From positions 1 to 64,000 of the forward strand of contig NZ_CAMVTE010000004.1 in assembly GCF_947170395.1 (NCBI RefSeq): a stretch of 64,000 nt of DNA, in the 5' to 3' direction. Origin of the DNA: an uncultured Methanobrevibacter sp. Its GTDB lineage: Archaea > Methanobacteriota > Methanobacteria > Methanobacteriales > Methanobacteriaceae. Numbering within the stretch: the first letter of the stretch is position 1; every line of letters starts with the position of its first letter. A model generated the notes under the pieces. It was not told where the DNA came from. It searched no databases and saw only the letters and a list, made by a program, of their open reading frames with translations. The position numbers and the translations under genes are program-made. Positions 9,323 through 19,200 of the stretch are shown piece by piece.

Positions 9323-10267
9323 ATGAGCATTTGGCAGGACTTGGTTGAAGAAATTAACTCATGGGATAATTTTTTCATAATTCATGATGATGAATCGGCC
9401 GATAGGGTATGTGAGTTTTCAAAAGCTCTGGGCGAATTTCATATTGACCATTTCATTATCGGCAGTGATGATTTTCAGTTATTTAAGTCCAATTCGTATT
9501 TTGGAGATTGCATTCTGGCAATTTCCGGTTCAGTTGAGGACGAATTCATTCTGGATTTGGTTAAAGAGGCAAAACCGATGGGATTTAAAGTTTATGCAAT
9601 CTGCAGGGATGTTTGCAGTTTGGCACCGCTTGCAGATGAATTATTTGATGTTGAAGGGGATTTCACAGACTCTTTGACAATAACTCTTGATACTATAATT
9701 GATGAAATACGCGATGACAGGCGCAAAAATATTAGGTTAAAGTTCAAAAAATCAGGTGCAGGACTTATTGGAGAAGATTCTGACAATCCGTGTTATTTGT
9801 ATGTGGCAGACAAGACATCTTGGCTGGTCAAATGCAAGCTTGAAAGGACTATTTTCATCTTTGCTGATTCCCAATTTAAGGATATAGCTTATGCATTAGG
9901 AGAAAAGTTACACTCTTTGGATGTAAATGCCTGTGTAGTTAGTGACGGGAATCAGAAGCCTTTCAGAAATCTTGATTTGGACAACTACAATTATAATATT
10001 GAACTTCCGTCCTCCGGGAAATTCTCGGTGAGTAGAGCTGACGGATTTGTACTGATTTCAAAATCCTGTAGTGAAGACTATTTCAGAGATATTGCTAAGT
10101 TTTGTGACTATATTATCTGTGGTGAAAAATGCAGTGGCTTTTTAGAAAAATCCATAGCCGTCGGCAGTGAGGATTTCCAAAAACACTCATTGGCGGTCAT
10201 TGATTTTTTGAATATTGAACTCAAAGATAAGTCACTTTCAAATAAAGTTAAAAGGTTATTTAAGTGA
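9323..10267 (+). CDS. SIS-like protein, probable tandem SIS domains
   Basis: 314 residues, soluble. The N-terminal half (about 1-135) has a SWDNFFIIHDDES strand, a CILAISGSVEDEF loop equivalent to the SxSGxT phosphate-binding loop of sugar isomerase (SIS) domains, and GFKVYAICRDVCSLAPLADE, the usual 'G.vv.It...S.la..AD' of SIS folds. The second half (about 165-300) repeats this layout in weaker form (TIFIFADSQF ... ADGFVLISKSCSEDYF). SIS domains bind phosphosugars, as isomerases or regulators. No catalytic partner domain is visible. Translationally coupled to the beta-helix gene. The exact ligand is unknown; the SIS call rests on motif layout. Confidence 0.65.
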   Translation: MSIWQDLVEEINSWDNFFIIHDDESADRVCEFSKALGEFHIDHFIIGSDDFQLFKSNSYFGDCILAISGSVEDEFILDLVKEAKPMGFKVYAICRDVCSLAPLADELFDVEGDFTDSLTITLDTIIDEIRDDRRKNIRLKFKKSGAGLIGEDSDNPCYLYVADKTSWLVKCKLERTIFIFADSQFKDIAYALGEKLHSLDVNACVVSDGNQKPFRNLDLDNYNYNIELPSSGKFSVSRADGFVLISKSCSEDYFRDIAKFCDYIICGEKCSGFLEKSIAVGSEDFQKHSLAVIDFLNIELKDKSLSNKVKRLFK

Positions 10268-10285
10268 AATTTGGAGGAATATGAT

Positions 10286-10795
10286 ATGGATATTGAAGGG
10301 TTGCCCCCTGAGTTTGTTAATCAATTAAAGAAAACTACAGTAAGGCCTGAATATAGGGCTGCCGTCAACAGTATGGTAAATGATTTGATGTCCTGGGGAG
10401 ATTTTTACATTCTCTATGATGGTGGTGTTGATCAAGATGTTATCGCATTGCTTTTGGGGAGTTTGACTCAGTTAAAAATCTCCTGGAAACCCGTTGCAAG
10501 CATCAGCGACTTGGGGGGTGCAGGTCCTGATGATGCTCTTTTGGCCATTTTTGACGGGGAAAATAGTGCGATTGGTGAGGCAGTTAAATTGGCGGGGATT
10601 AATGAAATGTCAGTATATGTAATCTCTAAAATAGGGTCTGATTTTACCAGCCTGGCCGATGAGGCCATAATTTTGGGTGATGAAAATTTAAGAGTAGAAT
10701 TGGCATTGATCTTTGCAGGAATACTAGCCAAACTGATTGATGTGGTAGATGATAATAAGGTAGAAATGAAACGGTCCCATTTTTTGGGTCACTGA
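10286..10795 (+). CDS. SIS-like protein, divergent short paralogue
   Basis: 169 residues from ATG 10286, set by a GGAGG site at 10273-10277; an in-frame TTG at 10271 overlaps that site and is unlikely. It shares the layout of its neighbours: LMSWGDFYILYDGG near the start, then ALLAIFDGENSA in place of the SIS phosphate loop, then MSVYVISKIGSDFTSLADEAI. The phosphate-loop serines are largely lost, so ligand binding may be gone. Nineteen bases after the previous gene and ten before the next, so clearly in the same operon. Confidence 0.65.
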   Translation: MDIEGLPPEFVNQLKKTTVRPEYRAAVNSMVNDLMSWGDFYILYDGGVDQDVIALLLGSLTQLKISWKPVASISDLGGAGPDDALLAIFDGENSAIGEAVKLAGINEMSVYVISKIGSDFTSLADEAIILGDENLRVELALIFAGILAKLIDVVDDNKVEMKRSHFLGH

Positions 10796-10805
10796 AGGTG
10801 TTTAA

Positions 10806-11480
10806 ATGGAAAGTTATCTTGGTGAAGGGCTGATTGCAGATATTGCCTCATGGGAGGATTTTTTCATTGTTTGCGATGAGGAGTCAATGGATTTGGCTTT
10901 GAAGTTTAGTGCTGATTTGGATTTGTTGGGTGTATCTTCAAGGCTTGTTGACTACGGTGGTAGCTATGAGAGTATTTTTTCTGATGGCGGTTCCGTTTTG
11001 GCCATTTCTAAATCAGGTAGGGATGATTTTGTAATTGGTGCTGTCAAGTCTGCAAGGGCAAACGGCGTTACCGTCTATGGGCTTTGCGGCAATTTCAGAA
11101 GCGGTTTGGCATTGCTTTCAGATGAGGTTTTTACAGTTAAAAATCGGGAGGATTTTGGGCAATTTTGCCTTAGGACTTTTGATGAGATTACAGAAAAACT
11201 GAAGGATTATTATCTGCAATCCGACGATAATTTTGATGACTCACAAATAGCATATGCTCCTCCGGGCGAGTCTCCACAATTTTTAGGTACTGTAGTCGAT
11301 ATTAAGGTAAAGGTGGGGGACCGGCTTGAAAAAGGTGATGTTATCTGCACAGTCGATGAACTGAAAATGGAAAAGGAAATCTGCATTGAAGTGGAAGGTA
11401 TTGTAGAGGAAATACTAATTAAACCGGGAGATGATATTTTCACTACTGAAGAAATAATCAGATTAAGGGGGCCAAAATAA
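10806..11480 (+). CDS. SIS-like domain fused to a biotinyl/lipoyl-type carrier domain
   Basis: 224 residues with AAGGTG upstream of the ATG. Residues 1-130 form a SIS-like domain: SWEDFFIVCDEES, then VLAISKSGRDDF (the clearest SxSG loop of the three paralogues), then GVTVYGLCGNFRSGLALLSDE. Residues about 148-224 are a biotinyl/lipoyl-type domain with Pro/Gly-rich beta turns and the hairpin VDELKMEKEI. Lys187 sits where biotin or lipoyl would attach; the flanking Leu-Lys-Met is closer to biotin carriers (Met-Lys-Met) than to lipoyl domains. This fusion is not one I know. Last gene of the tight operon. No biotin carboxylase or ligase is in the window. Modification is inferred. Confidence 0.75.
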   Translation: MESYLGEGLIADIASWEDFFIVCDEESMDLALKFSADLDLLGVSSRLVDYGGSYESIFSDGGSVLAISKSGRDDFVIGAVKSARANGVTVYGLCGNFRSGLALLSDEVFTVKNREDFGQFCLRTFDEITEKLKDYYLQSDDNFDDSQIAYAPPGESPQFLGTVVDIKVKVGDRLEKGDVICTVDELKMEKEICIEVEGIVEEILIKPGDDIFTTEEIIRLRGPK

Positions 11481-11620
11481 ACGGTTTTTAGGTTAAAAGA
11501 TAATCGGCAATGAAATATGTCAGCTCCGGCGGCAGAGTCAAATAATGAAATTAGCAGATGGTGATTTTCTGGATTCATATTAATAATCAGTATTTTCAAA
11601 GATAATGTTAGGTGTTAGCT

Positions 11621-12109
11621 ATGACCATTAAGGATTTTTTAGGCAGAATATTCAAACCCCGCCGGGAGGTGGAGGAGGAAATTCCCACAATGTATTCAAT
11701 ACAGCCTTCAGTTTCAAGCATCTATATTTCCTATTCCACAAAGGACAGGGATGTGGCGGATTATGTTTGCGGGCAATTGGAAAACCGTGGATTCAGATGT
11801 TGGATTGCTCCTCGAAATATTATTGCAGGCCATCCTATTGATGAACAAATATATGAAGCAATCAAAAAAACCGACTGTTTTCTTTTAATATTTTCCGGTA
11901 ACTCTCAGGAAAGCAAATTTGTCATGAGGGAATTGAACGCAGCTTATAGTTTAGGAAAAAAGCTTATTTCCTTTCACATTGACAGCAGCTTTTCAAATCG
12001 TGAGATGGAATTCTATTTGGCGTGTTATCCTCACGTTGACGGAAGGGAACTTGAATCCCGCGGGGATGAGATAATGGATGATTTGAAAAAGACATTGTCT
12101 TATGTGTGA
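11621..12109 (+). CDS. TIR-domain protein with short basic leader
   Basis: 162 residues from ATG 11621; the GTG at 11612 is part of the AGGTG ribosome site. Residues 1-15 form a leader (MTIKDFLGRIFKPRR) and 16-30 a linker. From about 33 is a TIR domain: SIYISYSTKDRDVADYV, GFRCWIAPRNI, then CFLLIFSGNSQESKFVMRELNAA. Glu104, in the helix after the SxxSxxV motif, is at the position of the catalytic Glu of NAD-cleaving TIR proteins. TIR domains in prokaryotes cleave or cyclise NAD, or act as adaptors in defence. It lies 140 bases after the SIS-biotinyl gene on the same strand, so it may be in the operon or separately started. The leader matches that of the beta-helix protein at 37586. Confidence 0.85.
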   Translation: MTIKDFLGRIFKPRREVEEEIPTMYSIQPSVSSIYISYSTKDRDVADYVCGQLENRGFRCWIAPRNIIAGHPIDEQIYEAIKKTDCFLLIFSGNSQESKFVMRELNAAYSLGKKLISFHIDSSFSNREMEFYLACYPHVDGRELESRGDEIMDDLKKTLSYV

Positions 12110-12211
12110 TATTATTTGGTTTGAATATTAAAGTGGATTTCATCTTGGGTTTTACTCTCTAAACTCCTTTTAAATTTGTTTTTTAAAATTCAATCTTGGC
12201 TTGGGGAAATG

Positions 12212-12252
12212 TTTATATATGTAGTATTACTAATATTAAAATAAGTAATACT
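12212..12252 (+). promoter_or_regulatory. Promoter and operator of the toxin-antitoxin cassette
   Basis: A TATA box TTTATATA (12212-12219) is followed by the perfect inverted repeat AGTATTACT (12223-12231) and AGTAATACT (12244-12252), 12 bases apart. The repeat covers the expected transcription start and ends 3 bases before the first antitoxin ATG. This is the usual placement for an operator bound by a ribbon-helix-helix antitoxin. Confidence 0.65.
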
Positions 12253-12254
12253 TC

Positions 12255-12596
12255 ATGGTTGGTAATTCCATATTGATGACCTCCAAATTGAATATGCATT
12301 ATTGGCCGGGAGTTGTTATTGTGTCTGATGACAAAACAAGAATTGGTGATAAAATGATAGCTGCGAAATTAACTGAAAAATCGCTTGAACTTAATTTGTC
12401 TTTCAATGGTTTGATTGAGAGGTATATTAGGAGAGGATTGTTTAGTGATGACTACTCTGATCCTCCTCATCTTACTCGTGAGGAGTTGATGGAACTTAGT
12501 AGAAGAGAAGTGGAAAAGGACAAAAAAAGGGGAATTCCTCCAAAAAAACATGATTTTAGTGTTTTTATTGGTTTATTAAATAAATCTGACGATTAA
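12255..12596 (+). CDS. Ribbon-helix-helix-like antitoxin (first of two)
   Basis: 113 residues from ATG 12255. The core DKMIAAKLTEKSLELNLSFNGLIERYIRRGL resembles the helix-helix part of VapB-like antitoxins, followed by an acidic then basic tail that would wrap the toxin. The start is uncertain: 12255 has no ribosome site, while ATG 12354 has GGTGAT upstream but would cut into the conserved helix. The operator lies directly in front. The toxin starts 13 bases downstream. The segment YIRRGLFSDDYS resembles YINRGLMEDNFS of the second antitoxin at 13013. Confidence 0.65.
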   Translation: MVGNSILMTSKLNMHYWPGVVIVSDDKTRIGDKMIAAKLTEKSLELNLSFNGLIERYIRRGLFSDDYSDPPHLTREELMELSRREVEKDKKRGIPPKKHDFSVFIGLLNKSDD

Positions 12597-12608
12597 TGGG
12601 GGATTTTA

Positions 12609-13001
12609 ATGATTTTTCTTGATACTGGTTACTTTAAGGGTTTACTGGACAAAAAAGACAGGCATCATAAGGATGCCCTAATTAATGAATTTTTAGTGGA
12701 TTCTAATGAAACTACTGTAATCAACACCACAGTTCTTGTAGAAACATTAAATCGGGTGGTTGGAACTGGAAATAGTATAAACAAAGTTTTTAATAATTTG
12801 CATGATGAAAATCGAGTAATCCAGCTAACTGGTAAAGATTACCTAAGATCTTTAGAAATTAATGGTTGGTATGGTAATTCAATTAATTATGCGGATTGCA
12901 CTATCATCAATACTATGATGAATCTGGGAATAACTCAAATAGTTTCATTTGACAGTGATTTTAAAAAAATTAATGTTTTTGAAGTAATCTGCAATGTTTA
13001 G
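12609..13001 (+). CDS. PIN-domain toxin (VapC-like ribonuclease)
   Basis: 130 residues, the normal length of VapC. The four acidic residues of the PIN active site are present: Asp5 (IFLDTGYF), Glu45 (VLVETLNR), Asp96 (NYADCTII) and Asp115 or Asp117 (SFDSDF). VapC toxins are metal-dependent RNases, usually acting on tRNA or rRNA. GGGGGAT lies just before the ATG. It follows the antitoxin by 12 bases and is followed 11 bases later by a second antitoxin-like gene, so it is flanked on both sides. Confidence 0.88.
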   Translation: MIFLDTGYFKGLLDKKDRHHKDALINEFLVDSNETTVINTTVLVETLNRVVGTGNSINKVFNNLHDENRVIQLTGKDYLRSLEINGWYGNSINYADCTIINTMMNLGITQIVSFDSDFKKINVFEVICNV

Positions 13002-13012
13002 GAGGTGTTAAC

Positions 13013-13219
13013 GTGGATTTTCACTATGAAATAGAAAACCCAAAACTTAAAAAAATGGTCGAAGACAAAGCCAAGGAATTGGGCATGACTGTTGATGAGG
13101 TAGTTTGGGGCTACATTAACCGTGGATTGATGGAAGATAACTTCAGTGAGGAAAGCTGCAAAAGACTGCATTCTGAAGAGTTCTTAAAGATGGTTGATGA
13201 GGCGTTAGGCCTTGATTAA
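13013..13219 (+). CDS. Second antitoxin-like small protein
   Basis: 68 residues starting at GTG 13013 with a strong GGAGGTG site at 13001-13007. The helix PKLKKMVEDKAKELGMTVDEVVWGYINRGLM parallels the first antitoxin's core, and both continue with an acidic-Ser stretch. It could be a second antitoxin for the PIN toxin or an orphan whose own toxin has been lost. The stop lies only 8 bases from the convergent end of the first giant adhesin. Confidence 0.65.
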   Translation: MDFHYEIENPKLKKMVEDKAKELGMTVDEVVWGYINRGLMEDNFSEESCKRLHSEEFLKMVDEALGLD

Positions 13220-13227
13220 CCTTTTTA

Positions 13228-16200
13228 TTATTTTTTAACAATTATTGTTGCTGTTTTTGTAACTGAATTGTAGTATTTGTTTCCGCCGTATTTTACAGTA
13301 GCCTTGAATGTTCCTTTTTTGGTAATTTTCAGGTTGAATGTGGCCTGGCCTTTTGAGTTGGTTTTGGCGGTGTATGTTTTGCCGTTTATCTTTAGGGTGA
13401 CTTTTGTGTTTTTCATTGCTTTTCCCATGTTGTTTTTGAGTGTTACTGTGTATTTTTTGGTTTTTGTTTTGAATGTCTTTTTGTTTGCGGTCAGTTTTGG
13501 GGTTGCCTTTTTGATTGTGATTTTGATTTGTTTTGTTGCAGTTGAGTATTGGCTGTTTCCTCCATATGTTATTGTTGCTGTGTATGTTTTTGGGATGAGA
13601 TTTACGGCAACGTATACTTGGCCTTTTGAATTTGTTTTCAGTTTGGTTGTTTTGCCGTTGATTTTAACATTAACATATGCGTTTGCTATTGCATTTCCTT
13701 TATCATTTTGTAAAGTTATTGTTAGCTTTTTACTTGTTCCGTATGTTTTTGTTAATGCAGATGCCTTTATCACAGATTTTTTTACAATATTCAGGGTTCC
13801 GTCCTTTACGATGCAGTTTGTTGTCTCATCATCCAGACTTCCAGTCAGCTTGTAGGCTCCGTAATCAAGTGAAGATGTATCAAACAGGTATCCTCCAAGG
13901 GTATCGTTGTATATGATCTTATGGCTTGTAGTCTTGCCTTGCTTGGTCAGGCGTACATTCAAATCACTAATTTTAAATGTATTTCCGTCAGCATTTTTTA
14001 TTTGGGCCACACTGACAGTATTTCCCTTAACAGCATTAACATTGCTGAAAACAAGGTATAGTGGTGAGGAGTCTTTCACGGTACTTATATACCATATTGC
14101 AGCCGCATTTTTATTGCTCATTTCCATTTTATTGTTTTTCAGATATAGACTATTGGAAATGTTGTTTGTGTTGTTTGAAAAGATTATTTCCATATTTTGA
14201 TTGGATTTGAAGATGGAATCTGTGATTTCAAGCATGTTCTGTGAATATATGGTTCCCCCATTGTCTTTTGCACTGTTATATATGAATTCAGAACTGGTTA
14301 TCTTTGCATGTGATGTCTCTTCTGTGTATATTGCTCCGCCGTGTCTTGCCCTATTGGAGCTAAACTTCGAGTTTTCTACAGTGCAGTCCTTAGCCGAATA
14401 GATGGCTCCTCCGCTTTCATTTGCATTATTGTTTTTGAAATTGCAGTTTTTGACATTAATTTCTTCAAATGATAATGCCGCCGCTCCGTATTGGGCCTCA
14501 TTGGATTCGAATATGGAATCTGTTATGCAAAATCCTTCAGGTGCGTATACCGCCCCGCCATCTTCATTGGCAAGATTGTTTTTGAATGTGCACTTTGAAA
14601 TGTCAACATATCTTTCGCCGTATGCTGCTCCTCCAAAATCTGCACTGTTATTGTTAAATGTTGAATCTGTGATGATGCATTCGTACTGGGAATAGGTCGC
14701 TCCTCCGCTTTTATTGGCGTGGTTGTTTTTGAATGTGCAGCTTGTGATGGTGATGTCTTCACAAGAAAGAATAGCTCCTCCAAAGTTGGCGCTGTTATTG
14801 TTAAATATAGAATCTGTGATGAAGTTGAATGCAGTGTAAGCATCGTCTTCAGGATCTAAAAATGACCTTGAATCTATCTCAATTGCCCCTCCATTGATGG
14901 CATTGTTGCTGTTGAAGTTGCACCTCTCCACGTTTATATCCTGTTCGCAGTATATTGCACCTCCATTTTCCGCGGTATTTTCCTGGAATGTTGAATCTGA
15001 GATATAACCTTTGGCAATTGTATCGATAGCGCCTCCATATTTTGCCGTATTATTTTTGAATGTTGACTCTGTGATTGAGTATACCGAAACTAACTCAAGT
15101 GCTCCGCCACTTACATTGGCATAATTGTTTTTGAAATTGCAGTTGTAAATTCTTATATCTTCGAGAGCCGAAATTGCACCGCCGTCATCGGCACTGTTTG
15201 ATTCGAATATTGAATTTTCGATGTATGTTTCGTTTTCTGAATGAATTGCTCCGCCTCCGGCTTGAATTTCATCTGTAACATGATTGTTTTTGAATGTGCA
15301 GTTTATGATATCCATAGTTTCTAGAGAGCATATTGCACCTCCAGCAAATCCCGCAGTATTTGAGTCAAATATTGAATTTTCTATAATGCAGTCTCCATTT
15401 GAATCAATTGCACCTCCTGTCATGTTGACAGTATTGTTTTTGAAAATACAGTTGTGGATGCTTAAATATCCTTTTGAATAGATTGCCCCGCCGTATTCTC
15501 CGACATTATCTGTAAAACTGCAGTTGTAGATGTTGAGGTTTCCAAAAGAGTATATTGCTGTGAGGTTTCCTCCTTTGAAGTTGATGTTTCTTAGGGTGAC
15601 ATTGCAATCATAATCAATTCCAAGAATGCTTGACTTTAACAGTCCGTTTAAGGTATGGCCGTTACCGTCAATGGTTATGGAATGGTCAATTATGATGTAA
15701 TGTTCAATGAAATTGTCATCGTAGTGGCAATCTTTATCTAGAGTGATTATATATCCGTCGGCGCTGTTGGAAATCATTGCATTGAGTTCTGTAAATGTGG
15801 ATGAAAGTTCATATTCAGTAACATTTGCACTGACGATGAAATTAAACTCAGTAGTATTTGATGAGTAGTAATTGGATTTGAGTTTGGCTGAAAAGGTGTA
15901 GTTTCCTTCCTTATCAAATTTGATTTCCAATGAACTCATTGCCCTTTGAATCTTTGAATAATATGTTTCATTGTTTATCTTTATTTCAACAAGATGTTCG
16001 TATTGTTCATCTTGGTCCCATTCCGGAATAGTCATTAGGATGTAAACAGTCTTATTAAGTGGAAGTTCGCTAACGGAATATACGTCAAGATTATAAACGC
16101 TAAAGTAAGGATTTAAAAGACTTCCTCCAGGGCTTATGATGAATGATGCTGCAGGTGTATAATCCATTCTGCATACTGTGGTGAATGCCTTTATACAGGC

Positions 16201-19200
16201 TACCTGTGAGGTATTTGTTTTAAATCCACTGTAGGCAAAGTTGTATTGGCTATTCAAATCATACATATCAATCCAGTCTTTGCCGTTGTAGCTGAAAAAT
16301 GAAACGTTGCTTGGGTATGTCAGTTTGTATAGTTCGTCCGCCTGACAGACGGGGATATTTGCATCAATCAATTTGATGATGATTTCAAATTCATCGCTTT
16401 TGTTTAGTGAAAGGTATTCATCCAGTCTGATTGTATGATATCCTGCAGGAGAATATATTTTTTCGCTTGTTGCGGCCTCTTTGCCGTTTATTGTAATTGC
16501 ATATGTGAAATAGGTTGGCTTTTCAAAGTATGTGGAAAATGCAGACAGGAATTCATTGTCCTTTGCGATAAACCTGTTTTTATAGTAGATTTCATTTGCA
16601 TCCACATTTAAAAAGTCGCTTAAGCCTGAAAAGTCGTATTGGTATAAATCCTGATAACCAATATCTGCCTCATTGAAAATAAAGGTGTATGCATGCATAT
16701 ATGGTGCAATTTCCTGTGAAAGCTTTTGCTCGTAGGACAGGTATCCAAAACCGTTTTCTCCCCATAATTCTCCCCAGCTGTTTTTAAATATCCACGCACC
16801 CTGTGAAGGATTTCCTAAAATGTCAAGACCTTTATATTCATCATCCCAGCCGATAAGAGCCACTGTATGATATCCCTGAGAAACATTATCAACTGTCCAG
16901 TCAAGAATTACACAAACCGCACCGCAGTTTATTATTGCGCTTTTTAATTTGTCGTTGTCGGAACTGTTGTCTCTGGCTGGTATGAATGCAATATCCTGGA
17001 TATGGTATACAGAAGGCATGTCTGTTGACATTGATGATATCGGATTGTAAATGTCATATGTTTCATGTACCGGACCTAACCAGCTTGCAAGATAGCCTAT
17101 AAACATTGTATCATATCCTCCGGCATTGGAATCTATATTTAAACCGTATATTGATGAAGCTGCCATTATGTTTTTGGCGTTGTTTTCTGAAAAGTCATAT
17201 ATCTGTCCTGTTGCTTTTGCAAGACATGCTTCAAGTGTTGCAATGCCTGCAAATGCCCAGCAGTTCTTTCCGATTCCCTGGTCTTTGGCTATTGTAATGT
17301 AGTGATAATCTCTCGAATCGTAATAGGATGGCAAATCGGTTATGTTGGATGTAAAATTGATTAGTGGAACTTCGCTTAATCTGCTTTTAAATTCATATGC
17401 ATTTCCAAAATTGGAATCCAACTTTCTGTCTTCAAAATTAAAGTAAAATTTGCCCTTAATGCAGTCAAATGTAAATTCGCTGGAATTAACCGGGTAATGC
17501 CAGAAACCGACCCCGTCTTTATCTTCATTTATTATTGCTCTTGTTTCATCTTCAAAAATAGGAAGTGCCCACCATCCACTAACTTGTTTATGATCAATTG
17601 TTGAGTAAATGTAATTGTATTCTGATGAGGTGCCGTCTGCATAAGTTGTGTTTGCTATAACTGCAAGGACATCCAGATTTGTGTATTCAAAGCCATCATA
17701 ATTATATATGGAAACTGTCAGTTCACGAAAATCCATTTCAGCAGGCGGATGACTGCAATCATATATTATGGTTCGGTTTTCATAATCGTTATAGTTTAAA
17801 AGGATTACTGAATCATTAGGATATGCTTCATCATGGATATTAAAGTTTCCGGATTTTGCAGTAAATCCCATCATTGAAGCAAATAGGTCTCCCAAATCAG
17901 TATAATATGAAAAATTGCTTAGATAATCATTGGAATTGGACACTACATAAGTTATAACATTACTGTAATCGCCGTAGTCAGTATCATTATCATCAGTTCC
18001 ATTGAAATGCCCTACTGCAAAATAAACGTCTTCATAAATATTTCCGCTTTCAGCAATTTTACCATAATATTCATCAATGTATATTCTTGGTCCTTTTTTC
18101 GCTGAAGAGTGTATAAAATAGTTATTGGTAATATTTATCTTTTGGGGGCTTCTGATATATATTGCTCCTCCGTCCTGTGACTTGGAGTAGATGAATACTG
18201 AATTGTTAACTGCAACAGATCCGTAAATTGAATATATTGCACCTCCGGAATACCAGGCAGTATTGGCGTAGAACCAATTTTTTTCAATTTCCAAATCTGA
18301 ATTTAGAGAACAGATTGCACCTCCGAAGGCAGAATAGGAATTGTAATACTCTGTGGATTGGATGTATACTACGGAATTCAAACAGTATATCGCACCTCCT
18401 CCGTCCATTTCTGATGTGCAATCTGTAAAAGTACAGTTTTTAATCTGAACATAATCATCATTGAAACTTAAGGAACCTCCGAACCATGAACAGCGGGAAT
18501 TGGAAAATGTTGTGTTTTCTAAAAAGATCATACTGTTTTGGGTGTAGATGTCTCCTCCTGCGGTTTCTGCATAATTGTCAGAGAACCTGCAGTTTGAAAA
18601 ATCCAATGCAGAGGAGAGGGCATTTATCGCTCCGCCGATATCTCCTCCCTCAGCATTCATAAAAGAAGATGCTGTGGAGTGAATATTGGACTTTTTAGCG
18701 AAAATGCAGCTTCCATTGCTACCTCTGTTACTGTCAAAATCACAAAAGTTAAGATAAATGTTGGTATTGTTGGCTAAAACGGCGCCTCCCAGTTCAGTTC
18801 CTTCATTGTCATAGAAATTACAGAAATCAAAAATGATGTCCTTGTTGTTGGTTGCATAAACTGCACCGGCATTTTCAGCATAATTTCTATAAAAGTCACA
18901 TGAATCAAAGAATGAATTATTATTGCCTGCAAGATAAACCGCTCCTCCTGCAATTAATTGCGCTGAGTTGTCTTCGAAATTGCATAACTCAAAGGAGGGA
19001 TTATTGCTGTTGATTAGATAAATCGCTCCGCCACAGTAAAAGGCAGTATCGTCGATAAAATCGCATCTTATGAATGTTGTGGAATCGTCATTGCTTGAAA
19101 AAATTGCTCCTCCATCATCAGCACCATTTGCAATAAAACTGCAGGTTTTAAATGATGTTATGTAGTTTTCATTTGAATAAATGGCTCCACCGGTTAAATC

